Source of the DNA: Oegoconia quadripuncta
Lineage: Eukaryota > Arthropoda > Insecta > Lepidoptera > Autostichidae
Direction of reading: 5' to 3'
Length of the DNA: 64,000 bases
Assembly (NCBI GenBank): GCA_949316235.1
Contig: OX438750.1
Coordinates: forward strand, 882,501-946,500
Below are positions 1 to 8,355 of this stretch, piece by piece; the first letter of the stretch is position 1; every line of letters begins with the position of its first letter. A model generated the notes under the pieces. It searched no databases, was not told the DNA's origin, and saw only the letters and a list, made by a program, of their open reading frames with translations. The position numbers were made by a program, and so were the translations under genes.

Positions 1-143
1 AAGCCCTTAAAATATGACTACACTTAACCGTTACACGGTGTATACTTAATACCTACAGAAAATGTTAATAATGTAACTATGTACACTGTTGTTAACTGTC
101 CCAAATAAATAAAATAAAATAAAATAAAGAATATGAATAGAAT
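1..143 (-). mobile_element. LINE 3'-end-like fragment
   Basis: Bases about 50-130 are the reverse complement of 28795-28875 (a stretch around cagttaacaacagtgtacat), ending in an AAATA-rich tail. This is a dispersed repeat of unknown class, probably a LINE terminus. Confidence 0.45.
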
Positions 144-764
144 AAGAACAGAGGGCGGAGTGTGAGATTTGTTTCGACTTAACTTTACTATCGCGTTTAA
201 ACACGTGACGATTTGTTTTTTTTTTTTTTGTTTCATTCTCTCCTTTAGGAGAAGGCAAAGGGATCTAGCCCATAACAGCCATGTCTCATTTCTCTTATTT
301 CTTCAGTTTGTAAGTCAGTCTCAGTCAAAACAAGTAATTCGTCGTATACTTGGCGTATACAGAGTCTAGTCACGGTCAAGTCATTCTTCAGTAAAGTGGC
401 AGAATGCTTTACAAAAGATTTTGGCGGCTTCTTGTGGGAACCCGAAAGCTCCGTTACGCACTTTAATTTACACTTCCCTTCACTTGCACACCATCACTAA
501 CGTTTGCTGCACAATATTCTGCCATTATTAAGCTTCAAAAGTTAGAATGCACAAATTATAAGAATTATAAAGAAACATGCTACTTCACTCGCCGAGTTCC
601 CGCCAAAAAGCCCCGTGACGATTTGTTTGAAGAAATATACAGCGCCTCTAGCGGATAGTTTGCAAAACGATTTTCTTTTTCATAGATACTTTTTGCGTAA
701 ACGCGAACGCGTTGGTAAAGTTAAAAACGAGACAAAACTCGCACTTCGCACACATAATAGAAAT
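144..764. mobile_element. palindromic MITE, interrupted by a retroposon
   Basis: The left end (ggagtgtgagatttgtttcg) and right end (gacaaaactcgcacttcgc) are inverted copies; the middle contains a sequence shared in inverted form with 36660-36785. The element is split by the retroposon at 218-613. Confidence 0.55.
218..613 (-). mobile_element. retroposon R, tail type 1
   Basis: Flanked by the direct repeat gtgacgatttg (about 207-217 and 615-625), with a poly-T at the left and hence minus orientation. The body matches 49857-50296 and, inverted, 62276-62600. The 3' tail here contains a short hairpin (ctcctttaggag) and then poly-A. Class uncertain: a SINE-like or internally deleted LINE-like element. 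Confidence 0.6.
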
Positions 765-940
765 GACGACCTGCAGTGTAGTGGTTAGAAACTATGCTAC
801 TATACCAAATGGTCGGGGGTTCGAATCCCGCTAGGGGCATATGTTTGTATAATGAATACAGACATGTGTTCCCGAGTTATGGATGTATTTCATTTACAAA
901 AAATAAATAAATATTTGTTTAGTTTATCAACCTTCTAACT
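765..940 (+). mobile_element. SINE-A, truncated
   Basis: The tRNA-like head gacgacctg...gtagtggttag is followed by ggttcgaatcccgctaggg (box B), then the body shared with eight other copies in the window. The 3' end (agatggcgctgtgtg) is missing. Confidence 0.8.
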
Positions 941-1016
941 TTATTTGTTGTCAGAATACAAGGTAGGTACACAAATAAAATTCACAACAAGCAACCCTAC
1001 CTGTTTTTCTACCTAC

Positions 1017-1151
1017 AAATGTCCCATAGCTGTGGGTTGTCTGGAAGAGATCGCTTTTAGTGATAACACCGCCTAATTGTGTTCTATTGTTATCATCAAA
1101 AATTATTGTAAATTATTTTGCGCAATAAAGAGTATTTGTATTGTATTGTAT
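1017..1151 (+). mobile_element. LINE 3' end with (TTGTA) tail
   Basis: Contains tggaagagatcgcttttagtg and gcaataaagag, then a ttgta-repeat tail. Shared with 17036-17220 and 49130-49210. Confidence 0.7.
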
Positions 1152-1167
1152 GAATACTAAAAAGCCA

Positions 1168-1424
1168 GACAATTATGTTTTTTTTTTTTCTTTTTATGCC
1201 CGACGGGTTTGTACTTGACCTCAATCACACCTGATGTTAAGTGAAGATGAGGTCGAAGGTGGAAGCGTACTGACCCGGAAACCCCCAACACATTTGGGGG
1301 ACTGGCTATCTTATCTCTGACAACCGGAACACAACAATGCTATTAACATTGCTGTTTGGCGGCAGGTTTAGATAAGATGGTGGTAGCTAGCCAGACGGAC
1401 ATTTAAAATGCCCTACCACCAACC
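1168..1424 (-). mobile_element. SINE-B, minus, head missing
   Basis: A T-run, then ttgacctcaatcacacctga and the body through ccctaccaccaacca. The family recurs at least ten times here; full copies (40858-41183, 58523-58853) end in a tRNA-like head. Confidence 0.8.
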
Positions 1425-1799
1425 ATTATATGTAATTTATGCACGCCCTGTATCAACCAACGAATTGGATCTGAGTCAGCATAATGTTATTGGGAGGTCC
1501 TACAACGCTTATAGCTTTCATTCTGAGCTAAAGATTTTCATTAATAAAAATGTAACTCACACATGGGAAATAGACTCCAAATCTCTGAACACTCCGTCAG
1601 CCAGCATAGAGATGTTGTTGCCGTGCAGTGATAGCACACGAAGCTGGGTCAGACCCTTTAGGGAGTCCCTCTATTAAACAAAGAAAAACCATCCTAGATA
1701 ATGATGATATATCCTTAAGAGTTGCCAGTGAAAGTGTAATAGAGCCTTAGATAGCCCTCTTTAATATAAAGCAGTCAAAAAAATTTGACAAATATCGGA
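1425..1799. other. unassigned intronic sequence
   Basis: An open frame at 1408-1677 gives no recognisable protein and overlaps the end of SINE-B. No feature is supported here. Confidence 0.4.
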
Positions 1800-2336
1800 C
1801 GTAAATACTGCTAGATTAGTATATTTTAGTTATTTCCATAGCCTGATGTCTTACGGCACCTTGCCGTGGGAAAATGCCGCGGATATAAATACAATCTTTG
1901 CTTTACAAAAACGATCCGTTCGCGCAATTTATCAATTGAGACCTGCAGTGTCACTTAGATATAGCTTTAAAGAGTATAATATTCTAACCTTCTCGTCACA
2001 GTACATTTTTGAAAATCTAAAATATATAGCATTATTTAGGAAAAATAATGATAAACATGATGTCAATACAAGAAATAAAGATAAACTTGCAGGTCACTTG
2101 GGTCGCCTCCGCAAAGTCAGTAATTCATTCAAAGGGTTATATGTATAGTACGGTTTTTCAATAAGGTTCTTGCTGACATACGAAACTTTTCTCTCAATAA
2201 CTTTAAAGATACTATAAAACAGGAACTTATTAAGAAAGCATATTATAAAATATCAGACTATTTAGATGATAAACATTCATGGACATAACCAAGCTATTTC
2301 ACAATTAATAATGAAATAATTTTGTGCCTTTTTGTA
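1800..2336 (+). mobile_element. LINE-A 3' fragment, left half (outermost layer of nest)
   Basis: Encodes the C-terminus of a reverse-transcriptase polyprotein (SYGTLPWENAADINTIF, then [10 protein letters not shown]) with frameshifts. The 3' UTR breaks at about 2336 and resumes at 13695, where the family 3' end (gtacctacaaaataaagcat) is found. A minus-strand LINE-A copy interrupts it. Confidence 0.75.
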
Positions 2337-2411
2337 ATAATAAATCAAATCAAATCAAATCAAAATATTTTATTTCATAGGATAAAATTATCACTTGAAA
2401 ACGTCACTATT
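2337..2411 (-). mobile_element. LINE-A minus copy, 3' end (second layer)
   Basis: The (AATCA)n-like tail is in reverse orientation, then tcacttgaaaacgtcacta, as at 40018-40080. The copia element interrupts it at the AATAT duplication (2412-2416 and 13156-13160). It continues at 13161. Confidence 0.75.
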
Positions 2412-2416
2412 AATAT

Positions 2417-2706
2417 TGTTGTAGAAAACAATTATCAATTTGTGAATTATGGATTGGTAACACTGTTTTTATTTGGTCAATGCTTGGACAGCTTAACCTA
2501 TGAATCTGTCAACTGTCAATTTGTCGCCTCCATTACCACGTACATATCATTTCTGTGTAAATTAATGGTAATTAGATTAATCCTTAAGCATCTCAAATTG
2601 TACCTATCTTTAGTAACCTCGACCATTGCTAAATAATAATTATAACAAGCAACAATTATAAAAAGTTGTTTATTTTAAATATCCGCTCTGATCACACCTT
2701 CTAAGA
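2417..2706 (+). repeat. copia 5' LTR
   Basis: Starts TGTTGTAGAAAAC and ends CTTCTAAGA, directly preceded by target duplication AATAT (2412-2416). Identical in my reading to 12866-13155. The end lacks a canonical CA, but the duplication fixes the boundary. Confidence 0.92.
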
Positions 2707-2720
2707 GGTTATGGGCGTTA
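2707..2720 (+). promoter_or_regulatory. copia primer-binding site, disrupted by LINE insertion
   Basis: GGTTATGGGCG follows the 5' LTR directly. From memory, fly copia has GGTTATGGGC at the same place, primed by an internal fragment of initiator tRNA-Met. The bases gttatgggcgtta are duplicated at 8314-8326 as the target site of the I-like LINE. Confidence 0.7.
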
Positions 2721-2949
2721 GTTTTTTTGACATTTCCTTTCATCAGATGATCAGTTTTAAGTTTTTCATTTGTTTTCTAGTTATTTGGGTCGGTGTTCGG
2801 AGATTTGTTGGTTAACACGTGTTAGCGAAATTTATCTGCAAAATTCCGTCCGAATTACACTAAAAACTGTGTTGAGTCAATCCAATTTGTGTTGTGTTGT
2901 CCCTGGTAACTGGGTAAGTGTCTAACATAATTAAATAGGGCCTCCGACT

Positions 2950-4428
2950 ATGTCGGAGGCAGAGCCTCCTCCCAAACCGCCCGATCCTTCCCGGACCATC
3001 TTTGACTCCCAAGATGCATCCCTAGCGGAGATGCAGGACTTGACCCAGCTGAATCCTGAGCTCGGAACAACAGAGAAACGTAAAAAAAGAGTCGCTGAGT
3101 CTGAAATTCACTCCGAAAGCGCAAAAAAATCTAATGTTCCTCCTACCGCGTCTATTCAACACGTATACTCCCACCCTAGTCTTGAAGACCATAAACGGTA
3201 CTCGGATAATGACGACGGCCCCTTCCTTGTCCATGTGTTCAGAACAGAGCCCCACCCCAAAGCCGGCACAACAATCAACCCCATGCAGTTTGGACAATTC
3301 TTAGTTACAGCAGGCGTTAAGAAGATTACCCGACAGGGAATCAAAGCCGTAGGTCGCAACAGAATATCTGTAGAGTTTGAGTCCCATACGGACGCCAATA
3401 ACTTTTTATCGAACCCTGTCTTGACCTCCAGCAAATTCGAAGCACTCATCCCCACCTTCAATGTCACTCGAATGGGCATAGTTCGCGGTGTCCCCGTTGA
3501 ATGGTCTATGAAGGAATTTGTTGATGCTGTGGATTTACCAACAGGATGTGGTATCGTCTTGAAAGCTCGTCGGCTAAACCGAAAAGCTTATCGGGATGAT
3601 AGCTCAGTTGAATGGCTCCCAACCAGGACTGTGGTCTTAACTTTCAGCGGTCAGACCTTGCCATCTAGGATTTTCTGCTTCCACACTGCCCTCCCCATAG
3701 AGACATACCAACTGCCTACAATCCAGTGTAACAACTGCTGTAGGTTTGGCCATGTTCAAGACCAATGTAGATCAAAGCCCCGTTGCTACAAGTGTGCTCA
3801 ACCCCACCTCGGAAGGAGTTGCTCAGTAACTCCCGACAAAGCCACGTGCCTGTACTGCTCTGGCAACCATTTTTCCACAGACAAGTCATGTCCAGAAAAT
3901 TCCCGCCAAAAAGCGATAAAAACCACTATGTCTCAAGACAATGTCACTTATAATGAAGCAGCATCAAGGTACCCCCCAGTGCGCCGCCCATATGCAGAAG
4001 TTGCCCGTGCTCTTTTTTCTCCACCTAGACCAGACGTCCATCTAACACCCTCGTTCTCTAGAACCCAACCTCCACCTATTACTGAGCCCTCCTCGTCTCC
4101 CATACATTCCTACAGAAAAACAGTCTCTACCCCAATTAGAACCCGTTCATCCCCATCCAATGGATATGACAGAGCTGCCCATCAAGCTATTATCTCACAG
4201 CGTAATCTTCCTTCCCCCAACAATGGGGTAGTTATCCGCTCCCGGCAAGGTTCTGAACCTGTCAGCGATAATTTGATGGAATTAATGCTATCAATGCTCA
4301 TCAATATGTTAAAAAAATTTAATGATTGCTCCCCACCGTCCAACGTTGCTGCCCTTATTTCAGAACTTTTCCAAACAATTAATAATGGATCAAGTCATTC
4401 AATGGAATTCACGGAGTCTTCGTCCTAA
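2950..4428 (+). CDS. I-like LINE ORF1, gag-like RNA-binding protein
   Basis: 492 residues, from ATG (actATGtcg) to TAA. The N-terminus is Pro/Ser-rich and basic. The central part (about 90-250) resembles the RNA-binding region that precedes the knuckles in LINE gags. Three CCHC-type knuckles begin near residue 260: CNNCCRFGHVQDQC, CYKCAQPHLGRSC and CLYCSGNHFSTDKSC. The C-terminal 150 residues are Pro/Ser-rich and probably disordered. Known role of the family: coats element RNA and brings it with ORF2 protein to the nucleus. It overlaps ORF2 by 44 bp if ORF2 starts at 4385. No internal stop or frameshift. Confidence 0.9.
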   Translation: MSEAEPPPKPPDPSRTIFDSQDASLAEMQDLTQLNPELGTTEKRKKRVAESEIHSESAKKSNVPPTASIQHVYSHPSLEDHKRYSDNDDGPFLVHVFRTEPHPKAGTTINPMQFGQFLVTAGVKKITRQGIKAVGRNRISVEFESHTDANNFLSNPVLTSSKFEALIPTFNVTRMGIVRGVPVEWSMKEFVDAVDLPTGCGIVLKARRLNRKAYRDDSSVEWLPTRTVVLTFSGQTLPSRIFCFHTALPIETYQLPTIQCNNCCRFGHVQDQCRSKPRCYKCAQPHLGRSCSVTPDKATCLYCSGNHFSTDKSCPENSRQKAIKTTMSQDNVTYNEAASRYPPVRRPYAEVARALFSPPRPDVHLTPSFSRTQPPPITEPSSSPIHSYRKTVSTPIRTRSSPSNGYDRAAHQAIISQRNLPSPNNGVVIRSRQGSEPVSDNLMELMLSMLINMLKKFNDCSPPSNVAALISELFQTINNGSSHSMEFTESSS

Positions 4429-7400
4429 AAAACATGAAATCCTCCAACTAATTGACACCTATGCCCCCGTCGCCTTTGCCATTGCGGAGACATGGCTATT
4501 GCCTGGCTCCAGATTTCGGGTGCCGGGCTATGCCTGTCTGCGGGATGACAGGGATGATGGATATGCTGGTGCTGCTATCTTAGTCAAATCTTCTATTACT
4601 TTCTCCCAGGTAAGTCTACCTCCTCTTCCCCCTTCTATTAATGCCGTTGCTGTTAAAATCTCTGATATTACTATACTGTCCATATATATCCCGGATCCCA
4701 ATGCTGTTCTCATATCAGAAATAGAGGCCATCTTCTCTTGTATATCTGGTACCTTTCTTATTCTCGGGGACTTTAACTGCCATCACCTAGTGTGGGGTAG
4801 TGCAGACTATAATTCTCTTGGTTGTGACCTTGTTGACCTTCTGGACTCATTGAACATCTGTCTCCTTAATGACGGCTCCCCCACAAGAAGAACACCCCCA
4901 AATCAAAACCCTAGTGCAGTCGACCTTTCCCTGTGCTCCACTAACCTTTCATCCCTCCTGTCCTGGAATGTCCTACATTCATCACATGCCAGTGACCATC
5001 TGCCCATTTTAATATCCATGCCCCGCTCCTCTACACCTGTAACTCAAGTCTCCCCTCTGTTGAAGTACCGTCTTACTAAAGCAGATTGGGATAAATACTC
5101 CACCGACTGCGATGCCCAGTGTGACCTCATCCCTCCTGTAACAAATCGCAATGCAATCCTGTGCTACGAACAACTAGTTAGTTCGATAACTAGTGCGGCC
5201 GATTCCAATATTCCCCTTAAAAAAAAAAATGTATCGAAATGCTCTCCACCATGGTGGGATTCTGACTGTTCAGATATGATTCGCAAACGAAAGGATGCAG
5301 AGGATACCTACTGTTTCGATATGAATATGACAAACTTCCTTCTTTTTAAAAAAGCTGTTGCTATTGCCAAACGTTTCTTTAAAAAGAAAAAGAAATCTGC
5401 ATGGGTTCGATTCTGCCAAAACCTGTCTCCACGGACACCATCGGTTCTCCTTTGGAAGTCAATCAGAAGATTCCGTGGTTCATATTCAGTCCCCAATATT
5501 ACTTCCAATGATTACTCTAACTGGATCGGAGATTTCACCAATAAACTGGCTCCTTGTTCTGCCCCTAATATAGATTCCCTCCCTACTACATACCCTGTAT
5601 TTTCTTCTTTAAGCAGGTTAGATGAATCCTTCTCTATAGCGGAGTTACAGTTGGTCCTTAAACAATTGAAGGATTCTGCTCCTGGTGCAGATGGTATCCC
5701 TTACTCGTTCCTAGTGAAAGCCGGTCCAACTACTAGGTCAACCTATCTTGCCCTCATTAACGCCTTCTTTGATACGGGTGATGTCCCTGAAGCATGGAAA
5801 ACTCAAATTGTGATTCCCATACTCAAGCCTGGTAAAAATCCTTCCTTGGCGTCATCTTACAGACCAATAGCCCTATCATCAGCCCTAGGCAAGATTATGG
5901 AACACTTAATAAAGAACCGACTCGATTGGTACGTTGAGAGCGAGGGCCTCCTGCCCAGCAGCCAATTTGGTTTCCGCAAAGGCTTGGGCACTATGGATAG
6001 CTTGAGCATCCTGACCACTGACATTAGAATGGCCTTCTCGAAAAACGAGTTCCTTGTTGGAGTCTTCTTGGATATTGCAGCAGCATATGACAGTGTACTG
6101 CTTCCATTACTCAGGCAGAAAATGCTAAATCTGAGTATCCCTGCGAAGCTAACTTATTTCATATGCAATTTATTTATGGATAGAACAGTCCAGGTTAGGA
6201 TACAAGGAACTTCCCAATCCCCTAGGCGTTGTTGGGTCGGTTTACCCCAAGGCTCTGTGCTTAGCCCCGTTTTATACAGTTTATACACCTATGATTTGGA
6301 ACAATCAGTTAACTCTTTCTGCAACATACTTCAGTATGCTGACGATTTGGCTCTGTATATCGCCTCTATCTCTTTAGAGGATGCTGTTCGGTTCCTCAAC
6401 CTAGCAATGTCGTATCTCGAAGAATGGCTAGAAGATCATGGACTTTCACTGTCAGTGGCTAAGAGTAGGGTTGTCATATTCACTAGAAAGAGGTCGGTTT
6501 CCGATATAGATATTGTATATGGAGGCCTAACAATCCCAACTGAGAAATACGTCAAATTTCTTGGAGTACTTCTAGACACGAAAATGACGGGGTCACACCA
6601 CCTTGACTATGTTATCAAAAAATGTGAACGAAATATTAATGTTCTTCGTTGCCTGTCCGGCGTCTGGTGGGGAGCTCACCCATACGCCCAGAAATTAATA
6701 TATAACGCTATCGTCCGTAGTATAATAGACTACGGAGCCTTCCTCTTAGAGCCCTGCAGCAAAATTTCACTGGCCAAGCTAGACAAAATCCAGTTTAAGT
6801 GCCTCCGTATAATTTTAGGCGCCATGAAATCGTCTCCTACTAATGCTCTCCAGATTGAAGCTTTAGACTCCCCTTTCTATCTTCGCAGGCAATACCTTGC
6901 GGACAGATACTTCTTCAGAATATCTCAATACAAACATCACCCCCTGGCCCCAAAATTGAGCTTACTTTCTGTAGAGGTTTCAACCAATAAATATTGGGCC
7001 AAGAAATCCCCCCCCTGTTTAGTTATTAGTCATCGAAAAGTCGCGGATCTAATTTGCCCCCCATACCAATGTTCTATACCCCCCCTGTACTCAACTAGCT
7101 TCGATGCTCTCCTCTTTCATCCTAGAATAATCCTAGACTTCGGTATACAGAAGAAAACTCTGGGTGCGAATGCGTTATTCCACCAGATCCTAGAGGCTCA
7201 ATGGGATGGTTGGCTACCTCTTTACACAGATGCGTCTAAATTGACCAAAAACGGTGAAGTTGGAGCGGCGGTATGGCTCCCCCGTTATAAAGTCTTGTTA
7301 AGCTTTAAATGCCCTCCTCTATCTTCGGTGTTCACAGGAGAGGCAGTTGCTTTATTAGAAGCCCTTAAATACGTCCAATCCCACAATTTAAATAAGTCAA

Positions 7401-8080
7401 TTATTTTCACAGACTCTCTTAGCTGCTTACAAACTATCCTTTCGAACCCATTTCTCTCTCAGTCAAAATTTCCTTTAATCCTAACTCTCAAAGAAATTTT
7501 ATATAAGTTGTCCTGCCAAAATATTGAAATTGTTGTAGCTTGGATCCCGAGCCACGTTGGAATCAGCGGTAATGAAACAGTTGATCAATTTGCCAAAAAT
7601 GCTGTAGAATCTGGATGCCGTGACCAATACCAGGTTTTCTCACACGACCTAAACTCTATAGCTGATTCTGACTTAATCATATCGTGGCAAGCAAACTGGG
7701 AACGTTCCCGATTAATTAAGGGCCGCTACTACAGTGACATACAACCCGAGATTCCGAAGAGACCCTGGTTCTCCCGCTTCCGCCTAGCTGATAAGCAATC
7801 TTCGTCAGTAATCTGCCGCTTGCGTCTGGGTCACTCATGCACGCCTCTTCATCTTAATAAAATTCGCATTAGGGATTCCCCAATTTGTGACTGTGGTCTT
7901 GAGGAGGGGTCTACGGATCATATCTTTTTCAATTGCCCTATCCAACCAGTCTCTTTATATGATATACTCCCTTATGATATCCCTAAACCCACTAACATGA
8001 AATGTCTATTGTTATATACAAATTCCCCTTTTGTAAATATTTTATCCAAGTATATATCCACATATAAGATAAAATTATGA
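4385..8080 (+). CDS. I-like LINE ORF2, endonuclease/RT/RNase H polyprotein
   Basis: The open frame extends back to ATG 4322, but ATG 4385 (MDQVIQWNSRSLRP) begins exactly at the endonuclease domain and is preferred. Counting from 4322: APE-type endonuclease about 22-235 (GDFN 149-152, ASDHLP later); reverse transcriptase about 480-750 with GLPQGSVLSP and catalytic YADD 672-675; RNase H about 960-1095 with acidic residues D970, E1007 and D1031 and the motif WIPSHVGISGNE; then a terminal CCHC-like CDCGLEEGSTDHIFFNC. Function: nicks target DNA and copies element RNA in place. It overlaps ORF1 in another frame, so translation probably depends on reinitiation or coupling. About 1231 residues, intact. 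Confidence 0.93.
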   Translation: MDQVIQWNSRSLRPKKHEILQLIDTYAPVAFAIAETWLLPGSRFRVPGYACLRDDRDDGYAGAAILVKSSITFSQVSLPPLPPSINAVAVKISDITILSIYIPDPNAVLISEIEAIFSCISGTFLILGDFNCHHLVWGSADYNSLGCDLVDLLDSLNICLLNDGSPTRRTPPNQNPSAVDLSLCSTNLSSLLSWNVLHSSHASDHLPILISMPRSSTPVTQVSPLLKYRLTKADWDKYSTDCDAQCDLIPPVTNRNAILCYEQLVSSITSAADSNIPLKKKNVSKCSPPWWDSDCSDMIRKRKDAEDTYCFDMNMTNFLLFKKAVAIAKRFFKKKKKSAWVRFCQNLSPRTPSVLLWKSIRRFRGSYSVPNITSNDYSNWIGDFTNKLAPCSAPNIDSLPTTYPVFSSLSRLDESFSIAELQLVLKQLKDSAPGADGIPYSFLVKAGPTTRSTYLALINAFFDTGDVPEAWKTQIVIPILKPGKNPSLASSYRPIALSSALGKIMEHLIKNRLDWYVESEGLLPSSQFGFRKGLGTMDSLSILTTDIRMAFSKNEFLVGVFLDIAAAYDSVLLPLLRQKMLNLSIPAKLTYFICNLFMDRTVQVRIQGTSQSPRRCWVGLPQGSVLSPVLYSLYTYDLEQSVNSFCNILQYADDLALYIASISLEDAVRFLNLAMSYLEEWLEDHGLSLSVAKSRVVIFTRKRSVSDIDIVYGGLTIPTEKYVKFLGVLLDTKMTGSHHLDYVIKKCERNINVLRCLSGVWWGAHPYAQKLIYNAIVRSIIDYGAFLLEPCSKISLAKLDKIQFKCLRIILGAMKSSPTNALQIEALDSPFYLRRQYLADRYFFRISQYKHHPLAPKLSLLSVEVSTNKYWAKKSPPCLVISHRKVADLICPPYQCSIPPLYSTSFDALLFHPRIILDFGIQKKTLGANALFHQILEAQWDGWLPLYTDASKLTKNGEVGAAVWLPRYKVLLSFKCPPLSSVFTGEAVALLEALKYVQSHNLNKSIIFTDSLSCLQTILSNPFLSQSKFPLILTLKEILYKLSCQNIEIVVAWIPSHVGISGNETVDQFAKNAVESGCRDQYQVFSHDLNSIADSDLIISWQANWERSRLIKGRYYSDIQPEIPKRPWFSRFRLADKQSSSVICRLRLGHSCTPLHLNKIRIRDSPICDCGLEEGSTDHIFFNCPIQPVSLYDILPYDIPKPTNMKCLLLYTNSPFVNILSKYISTYKIKL

Positions 8081-8247
8081 AATTTAAGTATATCTTATTC
8101 GTGATTTGTCCCTGTGCCGTCCTGTACTATATATTCGTGTTTGTCTTTCTTTCTGTTTTAGATTGCTCAAACAGGATCTAGACCCATAGATTGGCACAGA
8201 CTACATACTGGCCAACCTCATTCAGCGTTTTAGCCATACAACCGGAC

Positions 8248-8313
8248 ACTGGCAGTAATGGTCGATCGTAATATAGACGACCGATTGCCATAAAACAAAA
8301 AGTTGAAGTTGAA
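8248..8313 (+). promoter_or_regulatory. I-like LINE 3' hairpin and tail (RT recognition candidate)
   Basis: actggcagtaatg (8248-8260) and ttgccat (8281-8287 region) can pair imperfectly through ggca/tgcc and ggtcg/cgacc, giving a stem-loop just before an A-rich stretch and the ttgaag repeats. The same actggcagtaatg...ttgccat module ends retroposons at 16636 and 62618. Confidence 0.55.
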
Positions 8314-8355
8314 GTTATGGGCGTTATGAAGAAGTGAAAATATAGCTATTGCTGG

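Larger units (their letters stand above)
2721..8313 (+). mobile_element. full-length I-like non-LTR retrotransposon
   Basis: 5593 bp between perfect 13-bp target duplications (gttatgggcgtta at 2708-2720 and 8314-8326). It has a 229-bp 5' UTR, ORF1 (gag-like) and ORF2 (endonuclease, RT, RNase H), then a 3' UTR with a hairpin (8248-8284) and a short (TTGAAG)n tail instead of poly-A. RNase H after the RT, a gag with three CCHC knuckles and a non-A tail point to the I superfamily (I, Nimb and relatives); Jockey elements lack RNase H. Both ORFs are intact, so recent activity is likely. Confidence 0.92.

Noticed and set aside
764..940. tRNA-like genes at SINE heads (also 15738-16015, 27500-27759, 28557, 36216, 36983, 43708, 43972, 49481)
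   Set aside because: Box B and a trunk like gtagtggttag are present, but no full cloverleaf; the same non-tRNA body follows in every copy, so these are SINE heads.
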